Positions 53,918 through 62,026 are shown, counted from the stretch's first letter. The stretch: 64,000 nt of DNA from Streptomyces lasiicapitis (GCF_014646335.1 NZ_BMNG01000003.1:248001-312000); one strand, 5' to 3'. A program made the numbers and translations. The notes: a model not told the origin generated them from the letters alone.

Positions 53918-54388
53918 CTATTTGACTGTTCTCCGGGTCGCGCTCTCTCGGGTAACCGCTTGGGCGCTCCGCGAGCCGCGATAGCCGGTCCGCGCGGCCA
54001 TATTCGCGACCGCCTTGTAGGACTTGCGGTACTTGGCATTCTTCGAATGCTTCTGCCGTGCCGTGGATGGACCATTCAAGGGTTTGACTACTCGCTGGTC
54101 AACTTCCGGACGGCTGTTGGTGCGGCTGGCGCGAATCAGGACGGGCGCGCCTTCCGTGACACCCTTCACGCCGCTGGGAATGTAGGCGGTCGCCTTGGAC
54201 CCGTCTGGGAACTTGATCTGCGCAAGTCGTTGCGAATCGCCCTTCGCCTTGGCGGGCGGGCGAACATCGATGCTGAGCACGGTTCCGAAAGTCTGCTTCC
54301 GCGTTTTGCGGCGCGCAGAGATGCGCTTATTGAACATAGAGTCGAACGCATTTTCGCTGACGTTGAGTTCGTTCACGTGGGTCCCCAT
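53918..54388 (-). CDS. Orphan basic protein with a uS12 (ribosomal protein S12)-like core
   Basis: The 156-residue, strongly basic protein has a core (residues about 57-98) reading QRLAQIKFPDGSKATAYIPS, then GVKGVTEGAPVLIRASRTNS. This parallels the uS12 OB-fold segment [38 protein letters not shown]. Its N-terminus (FNKRISARRKTRKQTFGTVLS) and C-terminus (ARQKHSKNAKYRKSYKA) are Lys/Arg-rich, as RNA-binding tails are. The decoding-site loop of real S12 (PNSA) is absent, so it is not the housekeeping protein. The codons are less GC-rich than the neighbours, suggesting transfer. The ATG at 54388 has only a poor ribosome site; GTG starts upstream are possible. Function unknown. Confidence 0.6.
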   Translation of the reverse strand: MGTHVNELNVSENAFDSMFNKRISARRKTRKQTFGTVLSIDVRPPAKAKGDSQRLAQIKFPDGSKATAYIPSGVKGVTEGAPVLIRASRTNSRPEVDQRVVKPLNGPSTARQKHSKNAKYRKSYKAVANMAARTGYRGSRSAQAVTRESATRRTVK

Positions 54389-54476
54389 CCAGGCGTGGGA
54401 TGCTCCGCTGACTGAGCAGCTTCCGACGCTGCCGCATCCCTGCACAGCGGGCAAATCCACTACCACCGTTCGTGTC

Positions 54477-54496
54477 AGGAGGTGATCCCTCCCATG
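54477..54496 (+). promoter_or_regulatory. Exact 12-base complement of the 16S rRNA 3' tail, followed by ATG
   Basis: AGGAGGTGATCC (54477-54488) is the full-length anti-anti-Shine-Dalgarno sequence, and an ATG follows at 54494. That ATG opens only a six-codon frame (MRARKG). GGAGG and CCTCC also form a 5-bp hairpin around TGATC. It lies about 90 bases upstream of the uS12-like start on the opposite strand. Its purpose is unclear. Confidence 0.55.
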
Positions 54497-54547
54497 CGAG
54501 CACGGAAGGGCTGAGATCTGGCCGCAGCTTTCCAGCCCGCCCCGGCA

Positions 54548-54635
54548 CCCTTCTAGCCCGTCCGGCGATTGAGGACGAGGCCGTTCAGGCCGATACGGGG
54601 GTCCGGGGGCGGAGCCCCCGGTTCGGGAAGGCTCA
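54548..54635. repeat. Dispersed intergenic repeat, copy 2
   Basis: The copy reads CTAGCCCGTCCGGCGATTGA, then GGACGAGGCCGTTCAGGCCG, a perfect hairpin CCGGGGGC-GGA-GCCCCCGG and GGGAAGG. It lies directly after the PaaX gene stop and may terminate that transcript. Close relatives are at 31951-32060 and 58848-58955. Confidence 0.92.
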
Positions 54636-55478
54636 GCGCAGCGGACCGGCGGTCGACACGAACCCCCGCCCCGCCTCCCGCAACCTCTCGTCCAGCCCCC
54701 GGAACACCTCCGCCGCCCGCCCCCCGGGCCACCCCTCCGGCAGGAGCGCCGAGGGCAGGCCGGGGTCGGCGTAGGGGAGGTGGCGCCAGGAGTCGAGGGC
54801 GAGGAGGTAGTCGTGGTAGGCGTCGGGGGCGGGGGTGTCGGGGCGGGACTGCCAGGCGCGGAGGACGGGCTCGTGGCGGTCGAGGAAGGCCTCGTGCTGC
54901 TTGGCGAGGGAGGCCAGGTCCCACCAGCGGGACACCGCCTCGGCGGTCGGCGTGAAGCCGAGGTGTTCGCCGCGGAACAGGTCGACGTAGGAGGTGAGAT
55001 GGAGGCGGGCGAGGGTGTGCCGGGTCTCCTCGTAGAGGTGGGCCGGGGCGATCCAGACGCCGGGCGCCGCCGTACCGAAGCCGAGGCCCGCGAGGCGTGA
55101 GCGCAGCACATGGCGCTTGCTGCGCTCGGCCTCCGGGACGGAGAAGACGGCGAGGACCCACCCGGCGCCGCCGCCAGAACCTTCGCGGCGCGAGGCCCAC
55201 GGCCAGTAGATCCGGCGGTCGCCGTCCTCCAGAAGCTGGCGCGCGTCGGGGGAGAGGGCGTACCCCGCGGCCCCGGAAGCCGTACGATCCGGCACCAGCA
55301 ACCCCCGCCGCTTCAACCGCGACACGGACGACCGCACGGACGGCGCGTCCACGCCCACCGGCGCGAGGAGCCGCACCAGTTCGGCCACCGCGACAGGGCC
55401 GGGCGCCGCCCGTCCGTACGCACCGTAGAACGTGACGATCAGGGACCTGGGGGTGTGCTGCGTGTGCTGCTCTGACAC
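54633..55478 (-). CDS. PaaX-family transcriptional regulator
   Basis: The 281-residue protein has an N-terminal winged helix (RSLIVTFYGAYGRAAPGPVAVAELVRLLAPVGVDAPSVRSSVSRLKRRGLL, given as one domain of residues about 11-60) and the PaaX central and C-terminal parts (LAVFSVPEAERSKRHVLRSR, GVWIAPAHL, YHDYLLALDSWRHLPYADPGLP). PaaX proteins sense aryl-CoA compounds such as phenylacetyl-CoA. The start is GTG at 55478 with a weak site. It lies 9 bases after the ligase stop on the same strand, so it probably regulates its own aromatic-CoA operon. Confidence 0.9.
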   Translation of the reverse strand: MSEQHTQHTPRSLIVTFYGAYGRAAPGPVAVAELVRLLAPVGVDAPSVRSSVSRLKRRGLLVPDRTASGAAGYALSPDARQLLEDGDRRIYWPWASRREGSGGGAGWVLAVFSVPEAERSKRHVLRSRLAGLGFGTAAPGVWIAPAHLYEETRHTLARLHLTSYVDLFRGEHLGFTPTAEAVSRWWDLASLAKQHEAFLDRHEPVLRAWQSRPDTPAPDAYHDYLLALDSWRHLPYADPGLPSALLPEGWPGGRAAEVFRGLDERLREAGRGFVSTAGPLR

Positions 55479-55487
55479 GTGATCACT

Positions 55488-57134
55488 CTAGGCCTCGGCC
55501 GCCGGCCCCGGCTCCCGCAGCCGGAACCGCTGGAGCTTCCCCGTCGCCGTCCTCGGCAGCACCTCCAGGAACACCACCTCGCGCGGGCACTTGTACGGCA
55601 CCAGCTCCGCCTTCACGAACTCGCGCAGCCGCTCCGCGTCCGCCACCGCGCCCGCGCGCAGCACCACGTACGCCACGACGACCTGCCCGCGCCGCTCGTC
55701 CGGGCGGCCCACGACCGCCGTCTCCACCACGTCCGGGTGGCGCAGCAGCGCCTCCTCGACCTCCGGGCCCGCGATGTTGAACCCGGCGGAAATGATCATG
55801 TCGTCCGCGCGGGCGACGTACCGGAAGTAGCCGTCCGCGTCCCGGACGTACGTGTCACCTGTGACGTTCCAGCCGTGGCGCACGTACTCCCGCTGCCGCG
55901 GATCGGCCAGATACCGGCACCCGACCGGGCCGCGCACCGCGAGCAGCCCCGGCTCGCCGTCCGGCACGGGCGCGCCCGCATCGTCGACCACGCGCGCGTG
56001 CCAGCCGGGCACGGCCACCCCCGTCGTGCCGGGGCGGATCGCGTCGTCGGCGGCGGAGATGAAGATGTGCAGGAGTTCCGTCGCCCCGATGCCGTTGATG
56101 ATGCGAAGCCCTGTGCGTTCGTGCCACGCCTGCCAGGTCGCGGCGGGCAGGTTCTCGCCCGCGGAGACACAGCGACGGAGGGAGGAAATCTCGTACGAAG
56201 GCGTGGGCGTGGACTTCTCCGGCGGCTCGGCCAACGCGTCCAGCATCGCCCGATACGCCGTCGGCGCCGTGAACAGCACGCTCACCCCGTGCTCCGCGAT
56301 CGCGGGCAGCAACTGCTTCGGGCCCGCCTGTTCGAGGAGTACGGACGACGCCCCGACCCGCAGCGGGAAGATCACCAGGCCGCCGAGGCCGAACGTGAAG
56401 CCCAGCGGGGGACTGCCCGCGAACACGTCGTCGGGGCGGGCCTTGAGGACGTGGCGGGCGAAGGTGTCGGCGATGGCGAGCACGTCCCGGTGGAAGTGCA
56501 TGCAGCCCTTCGGGCGGCCGGTCGTGCCGGAGGTGAAGGCGATCAGGGCGACGTCGTCGGCGGCCGTGTCGACGGCCTCGTACGCCGCCTGGGGGCGGGC
56601 CGCCGCGCGGGCGAGCAGGTCGTCGGGGCCCTCGCCGCCGTACGTCGTCACGCGCAGGCCCGGCACTCCGGCCTTCGTCAGGTCGTCGACCGCGCGGGCG
56701 TCGCACAGCGCGTGCGAGACCTGCGCGATGTCGCAGATCGTGGCCAGCTCCTGGGTGCGCTGCTGGGCCAGGACGGTCACCGCGACCGCGCCCGCCTTCA
56801 TCACCGCGAGCCAGCAGGCCGCGAGCCACGGCGAGGTGACGCCGCGCAGCAGCACCCGGTTGCCGGGCAGCACGCCCAGCTCGTCGGTCAGGACGTGCGC
56901 GATCCGGTCGACATGGCTCCGGAGTTCTCCGTACGTCCAGACCGTGCCGTCGCCCGCGCGGAACGCCGGACGGTCCGCGCCGTACCGCCGCGCCGACTTG
57001 TCGAGCAGTTCGGTGCCGCAGTTCAGGCGGTCCGGATAGTGCAGCTCGGGCCGGTCCCGCACCAGCGCGGGCCACTCCTCGCGGGGCGGGAGGTGGTCGC
57101 GCGCGAAGGTGTCGACGTGACCTGTGAGCTCCAT
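55488..57134 (-). CDS. Benzoate/2-aminobenzoate-type CoA ligase
   Basis: The 548-residue ANL enzyme has a start typical of benzoate-CoA ligases (DTFARDHLPPREEWPAL, YPDRLNCGTELLD), the P-loop IAFTSGTTGRPKGCMHFH, INGIGATELLHIFISA, GWNVTGDTYVRDADGYFRYVARADDMI, and the C-terminal Lys in LPRTATGKLQRFRL. It activates an aromatic acid to its CoA ester. The ATELLHIF segment and the flanking genes fit 2-aminobenzoate (anthranilate) as substrate; benzoate or a hydroxybenzoate cannot be excluded. The ATG at 57134 has AAGGGGG upstream. It is divergent from the acyl-CoA dehydrogenase gene and upstream of the PaaX regulator. Confidence 0.9.
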   Translation of the reverse strand: MELTGHVDTFARDHLPPREEWPALVRDRPELHYPDRLNCGTELLDKSARRYGADRPAFRAGDGTVWTYGELRSHVDRIAHVLTDELGVLPGNRVLLRGVTSPWLAACWLAVMKAGAVAVTVLAQQRTQELATICDIAQVSHALCDARAVDDLTKAGVPGLRVTTYGGEGPDDLLARAAARPQAAYEAVDTAADDVALIAFTSGTTGRPKGCMHFHRDVLAIADTFARHVLKARPDDVFAGSPPLGFTFGLGGLVIFPLRVGASSVLLEQAGPKQLLPAIAEHGVSVLFTAPTAYRAMLDALAEPPEKSTPTPSYEISSLRRCVSAGENLPAATWQAWHERTGLRIINGIGATELLHIFISAADDAIRPGTTGVAVPGWHARVVDDAGAPVPDGEPGLLAVRGPVGCRYLADPRQREYVRHGWNVTGDTYVRDADGYFRYVARADDMIISAGFNIAGPEVEEALLRHPDVVETAVVGRPDERRGQVVVAYVVLRAGAVADAERLREFVKAELVPYKCPREVVFLEVLPRTATGKLQRFRLREPGPAAEA

Positions 57135-57260
57135 GGTTCTTCGCCCCCTTGCCGGTCGGGCGTAGTGATGAGCCAGCCAGACGAGCGTATCGTGATGGTG
57201 ACGACAGTCAACGGTGCGCGATAAACGCGAGGAAACCGCGTGCGAGGGGAGAAGCTCGGG
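57135..57260. promoter_or_regulatory. Shared divergent promoter of the aromatic-CoA genes
   Basis: The 126-base region between ligase (minus) and acyl-CoA dehydrogenase (plus) must hold both promoters. An imperfect palindrome with TATCG (57187-57191) and CGATA (57219-57223) arms flanks a TGATGGTGACGACAGTCAAC-type core. It is the most likely place for PaaX-family control. No exact match to a known PaaX operator is seen. Confidence 0.4.
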
Positions 57261-58427
57261 ATGACCGCATTCTCGCTCAATCCGGAACAAACCGCCCGGT
57301 GTGACCGGCTGCGGGAGCTGGCCGAGGAGCGATTGCGGCCACTCGCAGAGGCGCATGCGGAGGCACACGCGGAGACATATGCGGATAAGAAGGAACCGGG
57401 GCGCGTCAACCGCCCCCTGACCGAGGCCCTGGGTGAACTCGGCCTCCTGGAGGGCCTGTTCACCTCCGGCGCCCTCGACCTGTGCCTGATGCGCGAGTCC
57501 CTCGCCCGTGTGTGCACGGAGGCCGAGACCGCGCTCGCCCTCCAGGGGCTCGGCGCCCACCCGGTGCACGCGTACGGCTCCCTGGAGCAGCGCGAGCACT
57601 GGCTGCCGCCCACGCGCGCGGGCCGCGCGATCGCCGCCTTCGCCCTCTCCGAGCCCGGCGCGGGCTCGGACGCCGCCGCCCTCGCCCTGCGCGCGGAGCC
57701 CGACGGGTCCGGCGGCTGGCGCCTCACCGGCGAGAAGTCCTGGATCTCGAACGCGCCCGAGGCCGACTTCTACACCGTGTTCGCCCGTACGTCCCCGGAC
57801 GCGGGCGCCCGCGGCGTGACCGCCTTCCTGGTCCCCGCCGACCGCCCGGGCCTGACCGGCGCCCCGCTCGACATGCTGTCCCCGCACCCCATCGGCACCC
57901 TCGCCTTCGACGGCGTACGCGTCTCGACCGCCGACGTGCTCGGCGACGTGAACCACGGCTTCCGCGTCGCCATGACGACCCTGAACCGCTTCCGCCCCAG
58001 CGTCGGCGCCTTCGCCGTCGGCATGGCCCAGGCGGCCCTGGACGCGACCCTCGCGCACACCGCGGACCGGGACGCGTTCGGCGGCAAACTGAAGGACTTG
58101 CAGGCGGTGTCCCACCAGGTGGCGGAGATGGCGACGCGCACGGAGGCGGCTCGCCTGCTCGTGTACGCGGCCGCCGCTGCGTACGACCGCGACGAGCCGG
58201 ACATCGCGGGCCGCGCCGCCATGGCGAAGCTGTTCGCCACGGAGACCGCCCAGTTCGTCGTCGACACCGCCGTCCAACTGCACGGCGCCCGCGCGCTCCG
58301 CCGCGGCCACCTCCTGGAGCACCTGTACCGCGAGGTGCGGGCGCCGCGCATCTACGAAGGGGCGAGCGAGGTCCAACGGGCCGTCATCGCCAAGGAGTTG
58401 TACGGAAAGGAGACCCCGTCCGCATGA
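57261..58427 (+). CDS. Acyl-CoA dehydrogenase
   Basis: The 388-residue enzyme has the complete family set: FALSEPGAGSDAAALALRAE and WRLTGEKSWISNAPEAD for FAD and substrate, a helical C-terminal domain with DAFGGKLKDLQAVSHQVAEM, QLHGARALRRGHLLEHLYRE, and the catalytic Glu in IYEGASEVQRAVIA. A His/Ala/Glu repeat (AEAHAEAHAETYADKK) lies near the N-terminus. The ATG at 57261 has AGGGGAG nine bases upstream. The stop overlaps the RidA start (ATGA). In the proposed pathway it would oxidise a cyclic acyl-CoA intermediate. Confidence 0.94.
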   Translation: MTAFSLNPEQTARCDRLRELAEERLRPLAEAHAEAHAETYADKKEPGRVNRPLTEALGELGLLEGLFTSGALDLCLMRESLARVCTEAETALALQGLGAHPVHAYGSLEQREHWLPPTRAGRAIAAFALSEPGAGSDAAALALRAEPDGSGGWRLTGEKSWISNAPEADFYTVFARTSPDAGARGVTAFLVPADRPGLTGAPLDMLSPHPIGTLAFDGVRVSTADVLGDVNHGFRVAMTTLNRFRPSVGAFAVGMAQAALDATLAHTADRDAFGGKLKDLQAVSHQVAEMATRTEAARLLVYAAAAAYDRDEPDIAGRAAMAKLFATETAQFVVDTAVQLHGARALRRGHLLEHLYREVRAPRIYEGASEVQRAVIAKELYGKETPSA

Positions 58428-58822
58428 GCCTCGAACGCCTCAACCCCGCCGACCTCTCCCCGCCCACCGGCTTCTCTCACGCCGTGGTGGCCACCGGCAG
58501 CCGCCTCGTCTTCCTCGCAGGCCAGACGGCCCTCGACACCGAAGGCAAGGTCACCGCCACCACCCTCCCCGAGCAGTTCGAAAAGGCCCTGACCAACCTC
58601 CTCACCGCCCTCCGCGCCGCCGGCGGCACCCCCGCCGACCTCGCCCGCGTCACGGTCTACGCCACCGACGTCGCCGACTACCGCGCCCAGGCCCCCGAAC
58701 TGGGCCGCATCTGGAAGAGGTTGGCGGGCCGCGACTACCCGGCGATGGCAGTGATCGGCGCGGTACGCCTGTGGGACGACGAGTGCATGGTCGAGCTGGA
58801 CGGCTTTGCGGTGCTGCCGTAG
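58424..58822 (+). CDS. RidA-family enamine/imine deaminase
   Basis: The 132-residue protein has the RidA layout: GFSHAVVATGSRLVFLAGQTALDTEG, LPEQFEKALTNLLTALRAAGGTPADLARVTVYATDV and a C-terminal YPAMAVIGAVRLWDDECMVELDGFA. The Arg in AVRLW and Glu in VELDG fall near the usual active-site positions. It is coupled to the acyl-CoA dehydrogenase by an ATGA overlap. In anthranilate breakdown it could hydrolyse the imine or enamine formed when the ring amino group is lost, which is a good reason for its presence here. Confidence 0.9.
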   Translation: MSLERLNPADLSPPTGFSHAVVATGSRLVFLAGQTALDTEGKVTATTLPEQFEKALTNLLTALRAAGGTPADLARVTVYATDVADYRAQAPELGRIWKRLAGRDYPAMAVIGAVRLWDDECMVELDGFAVLP

Positions 58823-58847
58823 ACCTTGTCCGAGGGGACGCCCCAAC

Positions 58848-58955
58848 TAGCCCGTCCGGCGTTTGAGGACGAGGCCGTCCAGGCCGATAGGGGGTCCAGG
58901 GGGCGGAGCCCCCTGGTTACGGGAAGGGGTGGGACTGGGGCGCCCCCGCGAGGAC
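58848..58955. repeat. Dispersed intergenic repeat, copy 3
   Basis: The copy reads CTAGCCCGTCCGGCGTTTGA, then GGACGAGGCCGTCCAGGCCG, a perfect hairpin CCAGGGGG-CGGAG-CCCCCTGG, and GGGAAGGGGTGGGACTGGGG. It sits between convergent genes (RidA and the lipoprotein) and may end both transcripts. Confidence 0.93.
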
Positions 58956-60416
58956 TCACCCCCGCCGTGCGAACTTCCGCGAGGAGAAGGCCGCGTCGTC
59001 CGTCGCGCTCACGCCGTCCGTGACCCACCAGTGCGTCGGCGTCGCGCCGTAGGCGCCGTACAGCCTCGTCGACGTCCAGGACAGGACCACCTCGTCCTTG
59101 CCGTCCCCGTCGAAGTCGGCGGCGGCGTGCACCTGCTTCGAGCCGTTGGTCGCGGGGATGCGCGTGCCGTCGACGCGGGCAGGCGGCCTGCGGACCAGTT
59201 CCCCGATCCGCCGGTCGCCCTCGATGAGGGCCGGGGTCCGCGGATCGCCGCGCAGGAGCGCGTCGCGGCCGTCGCCGTCGGGGTCGACGGCCGTGTACGA
59301 GCCCTCGCGGGCGCCCTCGGGCGGCAGGTAGGTGCGTACGGCGCCGTCGCCGCCCGGGTAGACGGCATAGCTGCCGTGGACGTCGGCCGACTCCTTCGAG
59401 GCGCCGGGTTCGTCGTTGCGGCCGCCGTCGTCGCCGACGGCGAGGTCACGGGTGCCGTCCCCGTCGAAGTCGCCGAACGCGTGACCGTTCCCCTTGCGCA
59501 CGGTACGGCTCGTGGCGGCGAGGCCGCCGCCGGGGCGGGCGGCGAAGTACTCGCCCGCGGACTGCTCGCCGTCGTTGCCGTAGTGCACGAACACGCCGGT
59601 GGGGCGGGGCTTGCCGGTGGTGGGCAGTTCGTCGGCGTGGAGACTGCCGTACGAGGTCGGGCCCGCCTGGGCCAAGGTGCGTCGCTCCGTGCGCGCCGCC
59701 GCGCCCTCGCGCGTGAACGGGCCGAACAGCAGCACCACGGCCGCGCCGTCCGCCCGCAGCCCCGCGAGGTCGTGGCGCCCGTCGCCGTCGAAGTCGCCGC
59801 GCACCGTCTCCTCGTAGCCCTCCGCCGCGTCCTGCGCGGGCAGTCGGAGCCGGGTCGCCGCCGCGTTGCGCCGGGGTCCGTTCGGGCCGCCCCACGTCAC
59901 GTACTCGACCCGGCGCTGCGCCGAGCCGGTGGGGCCGCGCTCCTCTTCGGGGACCTCCTCGCCACCGACGCCGATGAAGTCCGGGAAGCCGTCGTCGTCC
60001 AGGTCGGCGGTCGTCTCGGGGAGCACCGCCCCGGTCCCCGGGGGCTCGACGGCGGGCAGCCCGAGTTCGCGCGAGGAGTACACGCTGCGGACCGTCGGGT
60101 CGGGGCCGCGCTTGGTGCCGAAGACAACGGCGACGTGGGACGCCCCGCCGCCGCGGCTTCCGGGATCGGGCCCCGACACCTCCATCAGCAGGTCGCGGTG
60201 GCCGTCGCCGTTGATGTCGTCCGGGTCGCCGGAGCCGCGGCCGGGCGCGGGCGGGCGGCTCTCGGTCGGTACGACGTCCGGGGCCCGCGAAGCGGACGCG
60301 TCCCGGCCGGACTTGCCGGACCCGTCGCCGCCGGAGTCACCCGAGCCGCCGCACCCCGCGAGCAGGGCGAGCGCGGCGCAGACGGCGAACGGGCGGGTCA
60401 CGGCGGCAGAAGGCAT
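58956..60416 (-). CDS. Exported FG-GAP repeat lipoprotein
   Basis: The 486-residue protein has a lipoprotein signal (AVTRPFAVCAALALLAGCGG, lipobox LAGC) and a Gly/Ser-rich linker. At least six FG-GAP/VCBS-type calcium-loop repeats follow: DDINGDGHRDLLME, ADLDDDGFPDFIGVG, GDFDGDGRHDLAGL, GDFDGDGTRDLAVG, AVDPDGDGRDALLRG and ADFDGDGKDEVVLS. These form a beta-propeller like integrin alpha domains on the cell surface. The ATG at 60416 follows AAGGTG. Similar proteins are common in Streptomyces and their role is mostly unknown. It follows the HTH-MurA gene but a hairpin separates them. Confidence 0.9.
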   Translation of the reverse strand: MPSAAVTRPFAVCAALALLAGCGGSGDSGGDGSGKSGRDASASRAPDVVPTESRPPAPGRGSGDPDDINGDGHRDLLMEVSGPDPGSRGGGASHVAVVFGTKRGPDPTVRSVYSSRELGLPAVEPPGTGAVLPETTADLDDDGFPDFIGVGGEEVPEEERGPTGSAQRRVEYVTWGGPNGPRRNAAATRLRLPAQDAAEGYEETVRGDFDGDGRHDLAGLRADGAAVVLLFGPFTREGAAARTERRTLAQAGPTSYGSLHADELPTTGKPRPTGVFVHYGNDGEQSAGEYFAARPGGGLAATSRTVRKGNGHAFGDFDGDGTRDLAVGDDGGRNDEPGASKESADVHGSYAVYPGGDGAVRTYLPPEGAREGSYTAVDPDGDGRDALLRGDPRTPALIEGDRRIGELVRRPPARVDGTRIPATNGSKQVHAAADFDGDGKDEVVLSWTSTRLYGAYGATPTHWWVTDGVSATDDAAFSSRKFARRG

Positions 60417-60458
60417 GGGGCACACCTTCACACCGGGACCCGCCCGGACTCCAGCACA

Positions 60459-60476
60459 GGCCGGCAACTACCGGCC
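60459..60476 (-). terminator. Hairpin after the HTH-MurA gene
   Basis: GGCCGG (60459-60464) pairs with CCGGCC (60471-60476) around a CAACTA loop, 9 bases past the stop of the HTH-MurA gene. It is a short candidate terminator that also lies in the leader of the lipoprotein gene. Confidence 0.45.
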
Positions 60477-60484
60477 CACTTGCC

Positions 60485-62014
60485 TCAGATGTCCCGGAAC
60501 GTCTCGATCTGCGCGCCGACCGAGTTCAGCCGCTCCGCCAGGTCCTCGTACCCACGGTTGATCACGTACACATTGCGCAGCACGGACGTGCCCTCCGCCG
60601 CCATCATCGCGAGCAGCACCACCACGGCGGGCCGCAGCGCGGGCGGGCACATCATCTCGGCGGCGCGCCAGCGAGTCGGGCCCTCGACCAGGACGCGGTG
60701 CGGGTCCAGGAGCTGGAGCCGGCCGCCGAGGCGGTTGAGGTCCGTGAGGTAGATGGCGCGGTTGTCGTAGACCCAGTCGTGGATGAGGGTCTTGCCCTGG
60801 GCGGACGCGGCGATGGCCGCGAAGAACGGGACGTTGTCGATGTTGAGGCCGGGGAACGGCATCGGGTGGATCTTGTCGATGGGCGCCTCCAGCTTGGAGG
60901 GGCGCACCGTGAGGTCGATGAGGCGCGTACGGCCGTTGTCCGCCGCGTACTCCGGCGACCGGTCGTGGTCGAGGCCCATCTCCTCCAGGACCGCGAGCTC
61001 GATCTCCAGGAACTCGATCGGCACCCGCTTCACTGTCAGTTCGGACTCCGTGACGACGGCGGCGGCCAGCAGGCTCATCGCCTCGACCGGGTCCTCCGAC
61101 GGCGAGTAGTCCACGTCCACGTCGATGGTCGGCACGCCGTGCACGGTCAGCGTCGTCGTGCCGATGCCCTCGACCTTGACGCCGAGCGCCTCCAGGAAGA
61201 AGCACAGGTCCTGGACCATGTAGTTGGACGAGGCGTTGCGGATGACGGTCGTGCCGGCGCTGCGGGCGGCGGCGAGCAGCGCGTTCTCCGTCACCGTGTC
61301 GCCGCGCTCGGTCAGGACGATCGGGCGGTCGGGCGTGACGTCGCGGGCGACCTCCGCGTGGTAAAGCCCCTCGGTGGCGGCGATGTCCAGGCCGAAGCGG
61401 CGCAGCGCGATCATGTGTGGCTCGATCGTGCGGGTGCCGAGGTCGCAGCCGCCGGCGTACGGCAGCTTGAAGTGGTCCATGCGGTGCAGCAGCGGGCCCA
61501 GGAACATGATGATCGAGCGGGTGCGGCGGGCCGCGTCCGCGTCGATGGCGTCCATGTCGAGCTTCGCGGGCGGCACGATCTCCAGGTCGACGCCGTCGTT
61601 GATCCAACGCGTGCGCACACCGATGGAGTTGAGGACCTCGAGGAGGCGGTAGACCTCCTCGATGCGGGCGACGCGGCGCAGCACCGTGCGGCCCTTGTTG
61701 AGCAGGGACGCGCAGAGCAGCGCCACGCACGCGTTCTTGCTCGTCTTCACGTCGATGGAGCCGGAGAGCCGGCGCCCGCCGACCACTCGCAGATGCATCG
61801 GACCCGCGTAGCCGAGCGAGACGATCTCGCTGTCGAGCGCCTCGCCGATGCGGGCGATCATCTCAAGGCTGATGTTCTGGTTGCCGCGCTCGATGCGATT
61901 GACGGCGCTCTGGCTGGTGTTGAGCGCCTCGGCCAGCTGCGACTGAGTCCAGCCACGGTGCTGCCGGGCGTCACGGATGAGCTTGCCGATGCGTACGAGG
62001 TAGTCGTCTGCCAT
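60485..62014 (-). CDS. HTH domain fused to UDP-N-acetylglucosamine 1-carboxyvinyltransferase (MurA-like)
   Basis: The 509-residue protein starts with an XRE-type helix-turn-helix (residues about 8-62: RDARQHRGWTQSQLAEALNT, SQSAVNRIERGNQNISLEMI). A full EPSP-synthase/MurA fold follows (about 70-509). Active-site features of MurA are kept: KNA in VKTSKNACVALL, the catalytic Cys in YAGGCDLGTRTIEPH (about residue 189), and the late Arg in VYVINRGYEDLAERLNSVGAQIE. It could therefore both make enolpyruvyl-UDP-GlcNAc and bind DNA. The ATG at 62014 lies 12 bases after a 16-bp palindrome. It is probably a second, non-housekeeping MurA. Confidence 0.92.
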   Translation of the reverse strand: MADDYLVRIGKLIRDARQHRGWTQSQLAEALNTSQSAVNRIERGNQNISLEMIARIGEALDSEIVSLGYAGPMHLRVVGGRRLSGSIDVKTSKNACVALLCASLLNKGRTVLRRVARIEEVYRLLEVLNSIGVRTRWINDGVDLEIVPPAKLDMDAIDADAARRTRSIIMFLGPLLHRMDHFKLPYAGGCDLGTRTIEPHMIALRRFGLDIAATEGLYHAEVARDVTPDRPIVLTERGDTVTENALLAAARSAGTTVIRNASSNYMVQDLCFFLEALGVKVEGIGTTTLTVHGVPTIDVDVDYSPSEDPVEAMSLLAAAVVTESELTVKRVPIEFLEIELAVLEEMGLDHDRSPEYAADNGRTRLIDLTVRPSKLEAPIDKIHPMPFPGLNIDNVPFFAAIAASAQGKTLIHDWVYDNRAIYLTDLNRLGGRLQLLDPHRVLVEGPTRWRAAEMMCPPALRPAVVVLLAMMAAEGTSVLRNVYVINRGYEDLAERLNSVGAQIETFRDI

Positions 62015-62026
62015 GCGACGCAGGCT

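Noticed and set aside
53706..54545. Integrated prophage or integrative element
   Set aside because: Composition and the HNH relic suggest foreign DNA, but there is no integrase, attachment repeat, tRNA or phage structural gene; only a small patch can be supported.
54472..54774. 100-codon plus-strand frame starting GTG at 54472
   Set aside because: It runs through dispersed repeat copy 2 and into the antisense of the PaaX gene, with no motif. The strong ribosome-like sequence here lies after, not before, that start.
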